Notes under the pieces: generated by a model | Database searches by the model: none | Told to the model about the DNA's origin: nothing | Seen by the model: only the letters and a program-made list of their open reading frames with translations | Origin: Glandiceps talaboti | Taxonomy: Eukaryota > Hemichordata > Enteropneusta > Spengelidae | DNA length: 64,000 bases | NCBI RefSeq assembly: GCF_964340395.1 | Contig: NC_135549.1 | Span: forward strand, 23,865,342 to 23,929,341 | Reading direction: 5' to 3' | Made by a program: the position numbers and the translations under genes | Shown: positions 46,462 through 57,635 of the stretch, one piece after another | Layout of the letters: each line of letters starts with the position of its first letter | Position numbering within the stretch: position 1 is the first letter of the stretch

Positions 46462-46662
46462 CATGAGTTGAATAAATAGGTACCTGTAGTGTATGCACCA
46501 TATTGTCACTTTTTTTCTGAACTTGAATAACTTACAACTTGTAGAACTATCAGTCTTCATACAGTACAACAGTTTTGAATCAAACCTCGATCTTTACCAT
46601 TTTTGAATATATCTTAGTATTTTGTTTGCATAGGACAAATAAGCATTAAAGTTCCTTTGAAT

Positions 46663-46663
46663 A

Positions 46664-46709
<46 letters not shown>
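46663..46709. repeat. (GAT)n microsatellite
   Basis: Pure gat units. Confidence 0.95.
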
Positions 46710-46710
<1 letters not shown>

Positions 46711-47170
46711 GTGGGTCATTTATGCTCCCCGTAGAATACAATCTGTGATACATCCGGTTTAGTGTTCTTTCAGCTTAAATTGTAATCCCAACTTCTAAGT
46801 TTTGAAGCTTTGATCACTATTAAAGGGCAATGTTTCAGTCCCAGGTCACCACGTTAGTGTTACCTTAATAAGGATTACATGGGATCATTGTTTTGTTCTG
46901 GACCAAGTTTTCTGTAGCTCTGCCAAACAACAGTTTTTAACACTAGATTTTATTTCTATTGTGGAGTGGGGCCGGCCTTCGGAACAAAGGTCAGACCAAT
47001 GATGGTAAAGGTCAACAGGTATTTAGACATCAGAAGTCATCATCGATAGCTTGCACAACCTCTGCTTGTATATCGAATTGGTCGGCAAACTAACATCATG
47101 TGCGTGTGGCAGTGTCCATGTCTAACATAATGAGGTGAAGACATTCCACATAAAGATAACAAATATGTCA
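46710..47170. other. Intergenic
   Basis: I see nothing recognisable in this stretch. Confidence 0.4.
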
Positions 47171-47254
47171 AATTGTTACGAAGCAAACCCACTTCAACTT
47201 GATGATTAAAAGGTTGCCATCATCAAGTTGAAGTGGATTTGCTTCGTAACAATT
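47171..47254. repeat. Inverted duplication ending the Ig relic
   Basis: Arms 47171-47205 and 47220-47254 are inverted copies with one mismatch and a 14-base spacer. The outer arm is antisense to the Ig codons CYEANPLQLDD, so the Ig text folds back on itself. Confidence 0.92.
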
Positions 47255-47735
47255 TTGAGTGTTGGCTTCTTTACTGGGATGAGCAATGACGCGACTTGGT
47301 GTGATCCAGTAATTGATTGGCGTTGGTGTACCAGTGAAATCACAATCTATTATCACATTACTGCCCACATAAGCCTTATTATCTTATATGGTTCGAACAT
47401 TACAGGGGGCGGGTGACATGTCAGGTTACTGAGGGGAATTTTCAGCATGTCTTCATCGGCATGCTGTTCAGATGCTTCACATCTCATAGTGGTAGTTCCA
47501 AGATTTAAACTGCCTTTGTTGTCATCTAACCATTGCCTGGTATCCTTCAAACGGCAATCACATGACCATGCGATATGGGTTGTTATACATGTGTAGCTGC
47601 TCAATACTATCTAACCCGTCAAAATTACTTCTCGGTATGGTTTTCAGAATGTTACCATACATGTATAAATTGCTTAGTTTTCTTAATGCTTAAAAAGCAT
47701 TTTCTCTCAGCATTTCCAAATGCTTTTATTTGGCC
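47171..47735 (-). pseudogene. Broken LRR-Ig receptor fragment
   Basis: On the minus strand the end of one LRR, a capping LRR with LHMYNNPY, an LRRCT (WSCDCRLKDTRQWLDDN) and the first two thirds of an Ig domain (IDCDF) are present. A short insertion disrupts NPW, a stop lies in the LRR part, and a frameshift separates LRRCT and Ig. The Ig ends abruptly at a 35-bp inverted duplication of its own sequence. The second Ig cysteine, TM and tail are missing. By tail-less comparison it is closest to types B and C. Confidence 0.85.
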
Positions 47736-47764
47736 TTATCACAGTCCCTCTATAACATGACATA

Positions 47765-49244
47765 CATATAGGTGGCAGTGTGATCCTAGATAATGTATAT
47801 GGTACATGTTTGCCTTGTCGTTGCCCCGCCTCTGTTGATGTTAGGACGATCTTTAAGCACATGGATTTACATGTCTTGCCAACATATTTTCCTCGTCCCT
47901 GGTCAAGCGAAACTTGTGATAGTATTCTACTTTATCTGTGATATGAACCTGATGTTTGTGTTTTAGTTCTAAATACCAATGTCTGCTGACAGTATCTTGC
48001 CATTTTATTTCTCGTTTCCCAATCCACGATTGCCTTAATTTATTAAGAGGACTTCCCTTAAAAGTAAATCATCATGGAACAAGATATTAAGCAGAAAAAA
48101 ATCTACTTGACAAATGAAATAAGCATTTACTGATCATGATATCACGAAGTTAAAACGCACAAGAAGTTGAACCGTGAATGAGGAAATGATCTTGGTCTTT
48201 CGCTCTGTTCTGGTCGACGATTCCCTTCAACCAAAATGACTTATCATCAGTGCAACTAACTCTTACTTTCAATGATCTGTGATATCAGTAAATATTCACG
48301 TAGAAAGTCCAATCATCGTAATAATTACGCTAAACTAAAATGTAGCCATTGGTTGCGCTCTTCTAATCTCCAGGCCACAAACAAATCATGGGACAATGAT
48401 TTCGAGAACTAATTAAACTTACTTCAAAATGAAGTAATTGTCATGATTGTAGGAAGTTCTAATTTTGTATACATATATCGACATGCCATTCTTTGCATGG
48501 CTCTCAACTTCATTATTCGCTAGTATCATAAAACTGCCTCCTTCAAGAAAAAATATTCTCACAATGTTTTTGATCCACTTTTGTCACAATTCTGTCATTA
48601 TAGATTTCACACATAACAAGGGTCCAATTATAGCCATTATATAACAGATATGGATCCAAGTTTTTCCAACTGTAAACCATCTAAAATTATGTTTGACGAG
48701 TACTACTGTAACTGTAGAAAGTGTGTGAAATTTATTCAGACAAATTAGTAGAAAAAAGGGTACAAAATCGCAGGTATGTTAAAGACATGTTACTTTCAAA
48801 AAAATGTCTAGTGACTGACAATTGCAAAATGTTGCCTGAACATGTATGTTTAGTGGGGAGCAACAGCTTGGAGGTAACAATGGATTCATAATTTTATATT
48901 CTCCCAATCCAGAGCTGTTAGTTCTTCCACTACACTGTGAAACCTCTGGACGGTGCCGTAAAAGAGAATGTGGTTTACGACGATGTAGTTGTAGAGCCCC
49001 CATCCCATCCTACGGGTGTATTATCAATCACTAGCAATATGCACAGACCACTGTAGAAAACTATAACCGAACTTTGACTCCCAGAATGTTTCAGGTATCT
49101 GTCAATATACACGCCTGAGGTCGTAAACTATCAACTGGTTAAAGTGTACATATCATGTTTGTCCATACTGGAAATTAGAGTACAGATTACAACTGTTTTA
49201 ACGGTAAGTCCAAATAGTGTATATACCGTTGATACACGACTTGA
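47765..49244. other. 3' flank of type-C receptor 1
   Basis: Non-coding and paralogous to about 56020-57437. This is the left part of a ~5-kb duplicated unit. Short frames here are not kept in the other copy. Confidence 0.55.
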
Positions 49245-51065
49245 CTATTTCTGCCAATTATAATTCATCTCTTCGTAGACACTAGGCTTTCCTTGTGATA
49301 TTCCCGGTGACATTGGTGTGTATCCAGACTCTGCTGCCTCGATAGCGGCTGCGTTTTCATAGATAGAATGAGACGACACTGTTTGAGGAGGTGGGTTGTT
49401 TTTGTCATATTGAGTTTCATCTAGAACAATTCCAAATTTATTCTGAGTTGATTTCCAAGGTCGATGGTTGTTATCATTTACGTATATGGTATTGTCGAAG
49501 GCTTGTGACAGTGTCTCATCATTTGAATCGTCTTTTGACTCTGTGGTTTCAACTCGTTTATTACAGTAGTATCGAGTTATTATTACGATAGCGACGCAAA
49601 CTAATCCGCTCAATAAACCGCAAATAAAACCTACAAACCCAGAAAGCGTAGACGCATTGGACCCGCTGTTTGTGGACTCTGTCGACGAGTCTGATACCGT
49701 ACTGATAACAAACTCAGGGGTTAAACTTTTTGCATCGGTACTTGACATGACAGTTATTTCGGTCGCGAAATGTTGTGTTGTTGGGCTCTTAGTTGTTATA
49801 TATGTTACTGTAGAAGACGCAGTCATCGTACTGTTCAGTTTGAGATTTCTTGAACCCAGTGTCGTGCCTTCGGGGCTCGTAGCAACACATGTATATATTC
49901 CCTCATCATCCATATTGACGAATGGGATCATAAGACTCCCATCGTTACGTTGGACGAGGTTACTCTCAGAGCACATTTCAGGTGGTGTGGCGTCATGTTC
50001 CACTACTGTACCATTAGGTGTTATCCAGTATTTTGTAGGTGTTGGATCACCAATGACGTCACAGTCTAATGTAACAATAACACCTTCCTGTGATTTAATC
50101 ACCTTGAATGGTGTGTAAAAGACCGGTAGTGGATAACAAATCAAATCATCCAGAGGAATACTCAGCATATCTTTACCTGCATGTTGATCAGGTGCTTCAC
50201 ATCTCATTATTGTGCTGCCTAAGCTGAGACTGTCTTTATTGTCATCTAACCATTGTCTAATATCCTTCAAACGACAATCACACGACCATGGATTGTTGTA
50301 CATGCGCAGAATATATATATTATTTAATCCATTAAAGATACTTCCGGGTAGTGTTGTGATGTGGTTGCCATATAAGTACAGAGTACGTAATTTAGATAAA
50401 CCATTGAATGTTCCCTCTGACAGTGTACGGATCGTATTTGAATGCAATCGTAGGTCATACAACTCTGCCAACCCTTCGAATATATTTTCTGGTAATGAGG
50501 TAATCGAATTAGTGTACAGACGTAAATATCGTAATTTACCAAGACCGCGGAATATACCTTCAGACAAGTAATGTATTTGGTTGCTATATAGATATAGATA
50601 ATCTAGATTAAGTAGTCCGTCGAATAAATCATCATTTAAGCAGGAGAGTTTGTTATGGTTTATGTGTAGATGTTGAAGTTTGGTAAGATTGTAAAATACA
50701 CTGCTTTGCAAGGTGGAGAGTCTATTCGACTCCAAATTCAGATACTCTAAATTATGTAAACCAGCGAATGATAGAACGTCCAACTCTTCTATCTGGTTAG
50801 CCCCCAGCACAAGTCTCACCAAGTTAGTTAAAGCAGAAAATGAATCATTTCGGATATATGTCAATCTGTTCCAACCGAGATAGAGATTGGTTGTATCAAA
50901 TGGAATATCAGATGGGATTTCTGTTAGCTCTCCCAATCGGCAATCGACATTAGTATCCCAACAATAACATGATGTTGGACATGTTGCTGTGGCAACTGTT
51001 GACAGTATGCAAATATAAATAAATCCAACTACAAGTGTTGCAGTTGCAGATGAAGTGGCGGCCAT
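49245..51065 (-). CDS. LRR-Ig transmembrane receptor, type C (full length)
   Basis: A 606-residue receptor with a signal peptide (about 1-27), an LRRNT CPTSCYCWDTNVDC, 8 LRRs plus cap, an LRRCT (WSCDCRLKDIRQWLDDN), an I-set Ig (LDCDV, YTCVA), a Ser/Thr stalk, a TM helix (about 474-497) and a 109-residue tail. Tail sites are Y528 YVN and Y569 YEN (Grb2-like), then Y582 YTPM and Y597 YEEM with 11 residues between. The two YxxL sites of types A and B are thus YxxM here, the PI3K p85 SH2 consensus. A likely acceptor, cttccacag, ends five bases before the ATG. Confidence 0.92.
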   Translation of the reverse strand: MAATSSATATLVVGFIYICILSTVATATCPTSCYCWDTNVDCRLGELTEIPSDIPFDTTNLYLGWNRLTYIRNDSFSALTNLVRLVLGANQIEELDVLSFAGLHNLEYLNLESNRLSTLQSSVFYNLTKLQHLHINHNKLSCLNDDLFDGLLNLDYLYLYSNQIHYLSEGIFRGLGKLRYLRLYTNSITSLPENIFEGLAELYDLRLHSNTIRTLSEGTFNGLSKLRTLYLYGNHITTLPGSIFNGLNNIYILRMYNNPWSCDCRLKDIRQWLDDNKDSLSLGSTIMRCEAPDQHAGKDMLSIPLDDLICYPLPVFYTPFKVIKSQEGVIVTLDCDVIGDPTPTKYWITPNGTVVEHDATPPEMCSESNLVQRNDGSLMIPFVNMDDEGIYTCVATSPEGTTLGSRNLKLNSTMTASSTVTYITTKSPTTQHFATEITVMSSTDAKSLTPEFVISTVSDSSTESTNSGSNASTLSGFVGFICGLLSGLVCVAIVIITRYYCNKRVETTESKDDSNDETLSQAFDNTIYVNDNNHRPWKSTQNKFGIVLDETQYDKNNPPPQTVSSHSIYENAAAIEAAESGYTPMSPGISQGKPSVYEEMNYNWQK

Positions 51066-51070
51066 TTTCT

Positions 51071-52638
51071 CTGTGGAAGAAATAAATGTGTCGATAATAA
51101 AACTTTTGCTTGTAAATTCAGGTTAGATAATTTTCCTTTAAATATTTTCTATACATGAATTGCCCGCCAACTGTAACGATTACTGTGGAACTGTCGTGCA
51201 AAGGTAACCTTATTTCCAAAGTATTGCGGTCTATTTTACTGTGCATCCTTATTGTAGGTCTACGGCTACATGTATATGTGATATATTTATATCGTTATCT
51301 TTACAAAATATGGCCGTGTGTGTGTTCCTTTATTTTCTAATCCTGTCAGTGTCGCAACCTAAAAAGTTAACTACACCCTGGTTTTCAAAAATAAATACTG
51401 GATTTCATCAAACGTCATGGGTCTACGGGTATGATACCCTTTTACTATATTCAATTTCCTTATACTAACAGTGCATTTATTATGTTATCAAAACATAAAG
51501 GTTGATGGATGTTATAGAATGCATCGTTATTCAAGTTTAACTTTAATAAATATAAATCATAATCACTTTGCCTAAGAGGCACCCAATCCATAACCATGGC
51601 AACAGGTGAAACCTTCCCATTTAAATCATATGGCACGTAACCTAGTAATCACTTTACACTAATTTGGTAATTGGTTGAATTTTCAGTGACATTGTCAAAA
51701 GACGCCATAAGCTAGCCCTCCATTTCAATATAACATAAAATGCTTATATTGATAAAATTAACAACACACATCACATAACCTATACACGTATTGTTTGAAT
51801 AGCATAGATTACTACCAAATTACATGTAATAATATAAAACTGTCGTGTTTAAATGAACGAAAATGTAACGTTAACATTCATAGCATCAGAGCAAAACTTT
51901 TTTAGTTGAATGTCGAGATTTGTCAACATTGCATAGTTCATATTGCGAAGGGGTTTAACAGCAAAGCAAGCCCTACATGCATGTTTTATATACAACTAGT
52001 CAGATCAGTTCACTAACCTCATGAATTGAAGGCGTGTAGAATCTTGTTACATGACAACACAGTTCACTTCTCTTTGTCAACCACTGTCGTAACCTCCTTC
52101 AACAGCAAACCCAAATGATCAATACGATATGTATAATAAACTCTAATTATATAAGTGCACTATAACACTTAATGGCTGGCTTTGATTTTGTGACCAAATC
52201 GCATCCATCTGCTAGACTACTAACAGTATCCAAGCGTATGCATATATTGACATGATACAACGATATATGAATGCTGTTGAGTTGTTATCACAAGTTAATT
52301 AACCTTTAAGGTGTTGAACAATGTTTAATATGTTAGGTATTATGTCATTATGTTTCCATTGATCAATGTTTAGAAGATATGGAACCATGTTGTGCCAGTC
52401 TCATATCAAAGTATTGATTATTTGGTAATCTGGGCACTTGGCTTTAACGTTAATCGAGTTGCAAGCGAGTTTATATGTTATAGTATAGGTGAGACCATCA
52501 GCTAAACTTCAAGCCGTTGAACTAAGGTTTAATATGTTAGGGATTATGTCATTATCTTTCCGTTGAGAAATGTTGTTAAAGTTGGAACCATGCTGTGCCA
52601 GTCTCATATCGAAGCACTGATTATTTGGTAATTCGAAA
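51071..52638. other. Upstream flank of type-C receptor 1
   Basis: Paralogous to 59298-60810 over its length. It holds the leader acceptor at 51071 and, near 52013, a weaker minus-strand donor-like gag|gttagtga that is also found near 60287. Within it a ~130-bp segment (tttaatatgttagggattatgtc...) occurs twice. No gene. Confidence 0.5.
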
Positions 52639-52645
52639 GATCAAC
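52639..52645 (+). repeat. Target-site duplication, left (gatcaac)
   Basis: Repeated exactly at 53008-53014 around the foldback element. The empty site is present once, inverted, at 60967-60973. Confidence 0.85.
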
Positions 52646-53007
52646 CACAGGGAGCTCGGGCTCAGTTAGTTATATTTATAAATACAAATAAACAAACAAA
52701 CAAGCAAACAAGTAACCAAACAAAACACAAACAATTAAACAAACAAACGCATATATAATGACCGATAAATGAGTACATAAATTAAATACAACAAACACTA
52801 GCCCCCCCCCCCCTGCAATAGTGACTATTGCGGGAGGGGGTGGGGGCAGTGTTTGTTAGTTTGTTTGAAGTTTATTCATGTATTTATTTACTCATTTATC
52901 GGTTATGTTTGTGTTTGTTTGTTTGTTTACTTGGTTTTTTGTTTGTGTTTTGTTTGTTTACTTGTTTGTATTTGTAAACAAAACTAACTGAGCCTGAGCT
53001 CGCTGTG
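52646..53007. mobile_element. 362-bp foldback element
   Basis: Starts cacagggagctc and ends gagctcgctgtg. Nearly the whole element is an inverted repeat with arms of about 175 bp rich in caaa/tttg units, around a C-run and the small palindrome gcaatagtgactattgc. It is bounded by 7-bp gatcaac duplications. No coding capacity. TSD size and fold resemble hAT-like or foldback elements, but the assignment is uncertain. Confidence 0.85.
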
Positions 53008-53014
53008 GATCAAC
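53008..53014 (+). repeat. Target-site duplication, right (gatcaac)
   Basis: Matches 52639-52645. Confidence 0.85.
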
Positions 53015-53439
53015 AGGCTAAAATGTCATGACGGGCAGAGGACAGTACACTGCCTGAGATCTGAAAGTACAAAATTATTAGGCAAGAAGAACTCATGCCA
53101 TATCCCAGCGGTCTTGGTACTGTCTAAACGGGACCATTTGAAAATGATCTTTGCCACTGTTCAGAATGAACTTTATCATGACACGCACAATATAATATAT
53201 TGAAAGTCGACCTCTTTGAAAACACGAATTGTAGTTAGGAACTTGCTACTGGGAATACGAATGTCATGTTTGAATAAATGGGAATGTGTGTACACGTGGT
53301 GAACTGATAACAAAAATACAATTTCTAAGTCAAATGTTGGGAGGAATGTGATGATATTGCCAAAACTTATATTTCTAAAACTATTGCTTATACAAATTAG
53401 TCATTAAACTAAACACTACCTCAATCATTCATTCCAATA

Positions 53440-53817
53440 TTTATGTGGAGCATGCACTCTTCAGATATAACCTAATTACCGAAATCATTAAGTATGCAAG
53501 TGGATCATCACAATTATCAGCTAGATCAAAATGTTTCGTAAGATTTTTTTTCTTTTTGCTTTTTAATTGTCAATACATGTACCAAACTATATCACATTTG
53601 CAGCTTAGGTGTAAAAAAGATTGTGTAGTTCCGATTACATTCAATTTTAAAATAGGTGGGGTAGGTAGATATTTTATTTTATTGATATATTTTTTCATGT
53701 GCGAGTGTCTAGTTCAGGTTTTCCATTGTTTTCCAAATGGTCTCTTTGCTGTTTATTTCTTCCTGTAAATGGGATTCGTCCCGTAAGTCAGCCTTGGAAA
53801 TAAATAAATAAATAAAG
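53440..53817 (+). mobile_element. LINE 3' end
   Basis: The segment ends tgtaaatgggattcgtcccg, then (aaata)-type tail repeats at about 53797-53817. The relic at 61130-62350 ends with the same tgtaaatgggattcgt phrase. Only the 3' part is present; the frame at 53445-53768 is probably retroelement 3' sequence. Confidence 0.6.
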
Positions 53818-56010
53818 CAAGACTATAAAAACTGCTACTTATGATGAATTTGGTAATTAGTACATGACCTGTGCTGTTTCAGTGGATCTTGAAATTAGTT
53901 ATCTTGTAATGTAGTGACTTCGAAGTAAGATTGTTGAGTGACACCAAAATTCACTGAGCTGCAGCTGTAGGATCAAATTAGTTTTCCCTGATCAATCACA
54001 AACAACTTCACAGATATGTGCCGTACATATAAAGTTCTCCAAGTACTTTATTTGCTGTATAACAGGCTAACGAAAGATGAATCTACAAGTACAAAAGAAA
54101 TGTTCCAATTATCATGCTATTCATAGTTCTGATTGACTCCAAATTAGTGTCTTTCAGTGAATTTAATTGACTCATTTCCATTTTCAGTTCTGATGACTCA
54201 AAATCAGTTTTTGAGTATAAATTCACTCATCCCACTTCAATTTGAACATGATTAGTAAATCCCAGATTGTGAACGTGTGTATGTACAGCACTTCCTGTTG
54301 TTTTACGTCAAAAAATAATATATTAAAAAATCCTCACTTTGGATAGGGAGTTGCTTGAAGGGCGACATAACGAAACAGACTCTTGTCACTGGCTTACAGC
54401 GTCCAAAGCCCAAGGACAAACTCAAGCATACAACTAACTGTGGCCGAATTTCTGCCAAAGCTGTAATTTACATATTGTTGAGTGCATGTGTTGTATATCA
54501 CTTATGATTTGCCAATGTTTCTATTTCACATTTGTAAGATTTTCTACAAAATATAGTTTGAAGTCTTAACACAGCTTTGGATGCCTACCAGTTTGTAATA
54601 AATGGATTTATTTACGACTTAGGAGTACATGAGGTGCCAAATGCACCATACATATACTACTCAAAACAAATGTTAGTAAATCACAAGCAAATACTGATCT
54701 GTATGCAGTGTGTGTAGGTATCAATGAGGATGAGTTGACCATAAAAGGAGCTCGGTGTAAATACATGGCTGTACGTATGGCACGTCGACACGTCTATCCA
54801 TCAATTTTGTCATGCAGGGTTTTGGTTTGGTTTTAGCACTGTACATTGAAAGATGTCTGTATAGATAGTAATCTAGTTTGGCTTCTCCACAATTTCAGGA
54901 ATACACTGGTAACCTCTAAATTTTGAAGTCTCAATCTGAATTTTTTGTTTTCATCCACAAGACTTTAAATCGTCTCCAAGTGTCTCAAAATCCATGTGAT
55001 TTCACAGACCACTGGGTTACCCCCTATTGCTCCTCTGTAAGTCTGATTGTTAGGAATGGTCGTGCTACTTGGACATTCTTCTTCATTTCAGTGCAGTTGT
55101 AGTGCACATGCAAAATATGGTATATTTATCAAATTCTGTATCGTACTCGCATTTTGTGCGATAGAATCTTGTTTTATCAAATTCTGAAATTGTCAATAGC
55201 AATGAAAATTATCAAGAAGTTTTAGATGTTTTTAAACTTTCGATGTTTTTATTAGCCTTTTATTGTTCCGGGGCTTGCACTAAAGGTAGTTTTGAGAGCA
55301 AACCCCAGAATAAAAAGCTCTCAAAAATGAAAAATAAATGGTTAAAATGACAAAAGTAATGCTACAATGATTGGGTCTATGTCTGTGCTAATGCTTACGA
55401 AAACTAGCACATTCTGTACACACACACAAAAAAAAACATTTGTGTTATCTCATGTGTCCGCCTGCTATTTTGTGTTGTGTGATTGCATTTGTTCAGTTTA
55501 TTCGATATATGGATTTACAGTCCTAATGATTTATGTTGTGAATTCCTCTGTCGTTCGAGATTGTGATAAGGATGTAACCTTCTGTGTCACTCTAGCTATT
55601 CCCTAATTTGTCAAGAAAATAAGATAATATATATTGCACTCCAAACAGACAACCATGTTGATAAATTTATTGAGTGATGTCTTTAGGCTATCAAATTAAA
55701 TGTAGTGGCAGCGGTGGATCAAGTCCTTACATTTTATTCAAGGACTGGAAGTCTTTTCCATGTTTATGAAATTGGGAGGGTCATCTTTCAGATGCGCGAT
55801 CAAAATTGGTGCTGGTAAGAACGTTCAATTATATACCATTAACATATGAAGCATGATGAACAGAAATATAACTTGGTTTAGTAAGCTTCCGAACTGTTGT
55901 AGCTGATAATCTTCTTCAACATGACTGTTTGCTAGCTGTAACTCATGACAGTCCCTCTATCACGTGATAGAAGGGCTGTAAGCTGCTTACTGGTGACAGA
56001 TCGAGAGTGA
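53818..56010. other. Intergenic spacer between type-C units
   Basis: AT-rich, with no recognised gene or repeat. The frame at 55367-55606 shows no known domain. Confidence 0.4.
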
Positions 56011-57437
56011 TCATAGATTCGATTGTATATGGTACATGTTTGCTTTGTCGTTGCCTCGCCTCTGTTGATTTTAGGACGATCTTTAGCACAAGGGTTTCCC
56101 CACCGGTTTTCCATCTTATCGCAAAAAACACCCCCAATTTAGCGGTTTACAAGAATACTTCCCGAAGGTTTTACATGTCACGCCAACATATTTTCCAGGT
56201 TAAGCGAAAATTGTGATAGTATTCTACTTCATCTGTGATATGAATATGATGTTTACTGTGTTTTTATACTTCTAAATACCAACGTTTGCTGACAGTATCT
56301 TGATATATGCTGTTATATTATCTCGAGTCGTTTCCCAATTGCAATATTTAATAATTAGTAGAGGACTTCCCTTTAAAATATATCTCCATAGAATAAGATG
56401 TATAGCAGACAGAAAATGTACTTGCCAAATTAAATAAATATTCATTGATTATGATATCATCCAGTTGAAAAGCACAACAAGTTGAGCCGTGAATTAGAAA
56501 ATGATCAGTAGTCTTTCACTCTGTTCTGGTCGACGATCCCCATCGACCGAAATGACATCATCAATGCATATTTAAATGATTATATTACATAATTGATTTA
56601 TTCCTTGTTTTTATTAAATTAATTTTCATGATAGATATATGTAACAACGCTAGAACATGGTGCAAGCAAAGTCTTACTTTCAGTGATCCGTGATATCAGT
56701 AAATATTCATACAAAATGTCCAATCACCGTGAGAATAATTATTCTAAACTAAAATGGAGTTGTTGGTGGCGCTCTTCTAATCTGCGGGCCACAAAAACAA
56801 CATGAGCCAATGATGCAATTTTGAGACCTAATTATACTCGCTTCAAATTTTACCTGAGGTAATATTCATGATTGTAGGAAGTTGTAATTGTGTATACATA
56901 TATCGACATGTCATTCTTTGGATGGCTCTCAACTTCACAATTTACTAGTATCATAAAACTGCCTCCTACAATTTTTTTCACACACTTTTGTCACAATTCT
57001 ATCAGTATAGATTTCACACATAACAATGATGATTATAACCATTGTTGCATATCACAGATGTCGATCCTCCCAAATCATAGCTTTTTTTTCTTCAACGAAA
57101 CTGTGAAAGACGAGAACGTGAAAGGTATTGCGGTTTACGACGATGTACATTATGTAGTTGTAGAGCCCTACGGGTGTACTTTCAATCAGTAGCTATATGC
57201 GCAGACCACGACACAAAACTATAACCGTTAACTCGAACTTTGTCAATATAGACACCGGAGGGCGTAAACTATCAACGGGTTGAAGTGTACCGGTACATGT
57301 ACATATCATATATGGCCACACTCGAAATTCGAGTACAGATAATTCGTTGTGTTATTGATGGTATAAATATTGATTTTGATTAAAATTGTTTCAACGGCAA
57401 GTCCAAATAGTGTATAAACCGTTGATACACGATTTGA
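56011..57437. other. 3' flank of type-C receptor 2
   Basis: Paralogous to 47790-49244, non-coding. Confidence 0.55.
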
Positions 57438-57599
57438 CTATTTCTGCCAATAATAATTCATCTCTTCGTAGACACTAGGCTTTCCTTGTGATATTCCCGG
57501 TGACATTGGTGTGTATCCAGACCTTGCGGCCTCGATCGCGGCTACAGTTTCATAGATACATGTAGAATGAGGCGACGCTGTTTTAGTGGTGGGGTGTTG
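57438..57599 (-). pseudogene. Detached tail of type-C receptor 2
   Basis: Downstream of stops TAA (57636-57638) and TGA (57600-57602), the same reading frame reopens for 53 codons and ends in TAG. It encodes IYET, YTPM and YEEM at the positions seen in type-C receptor 1. A 2-base and a 1-base loss in between restore frame but leave the two stops. Without readthrough this part is not translated. Confidence 0.75.
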
Positions 57600-57635
57600 T
57601 CATACGGTGTTTGATCGTCTAGAACAATAACAAAT

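Noticed and set aside
49657-50118. 153-codon plus-strand frame (and its counterpart at 57664-58281)
   Set aside because: Antisense to the type-C stalk and Ig; conserved only because the sense strand is.
53445-53768. 107-codon plus-strand frame as a gene
   Set aside because: It runs into the 3' end phrase shared with the LINE relic at 62.3 kb and has no domain.
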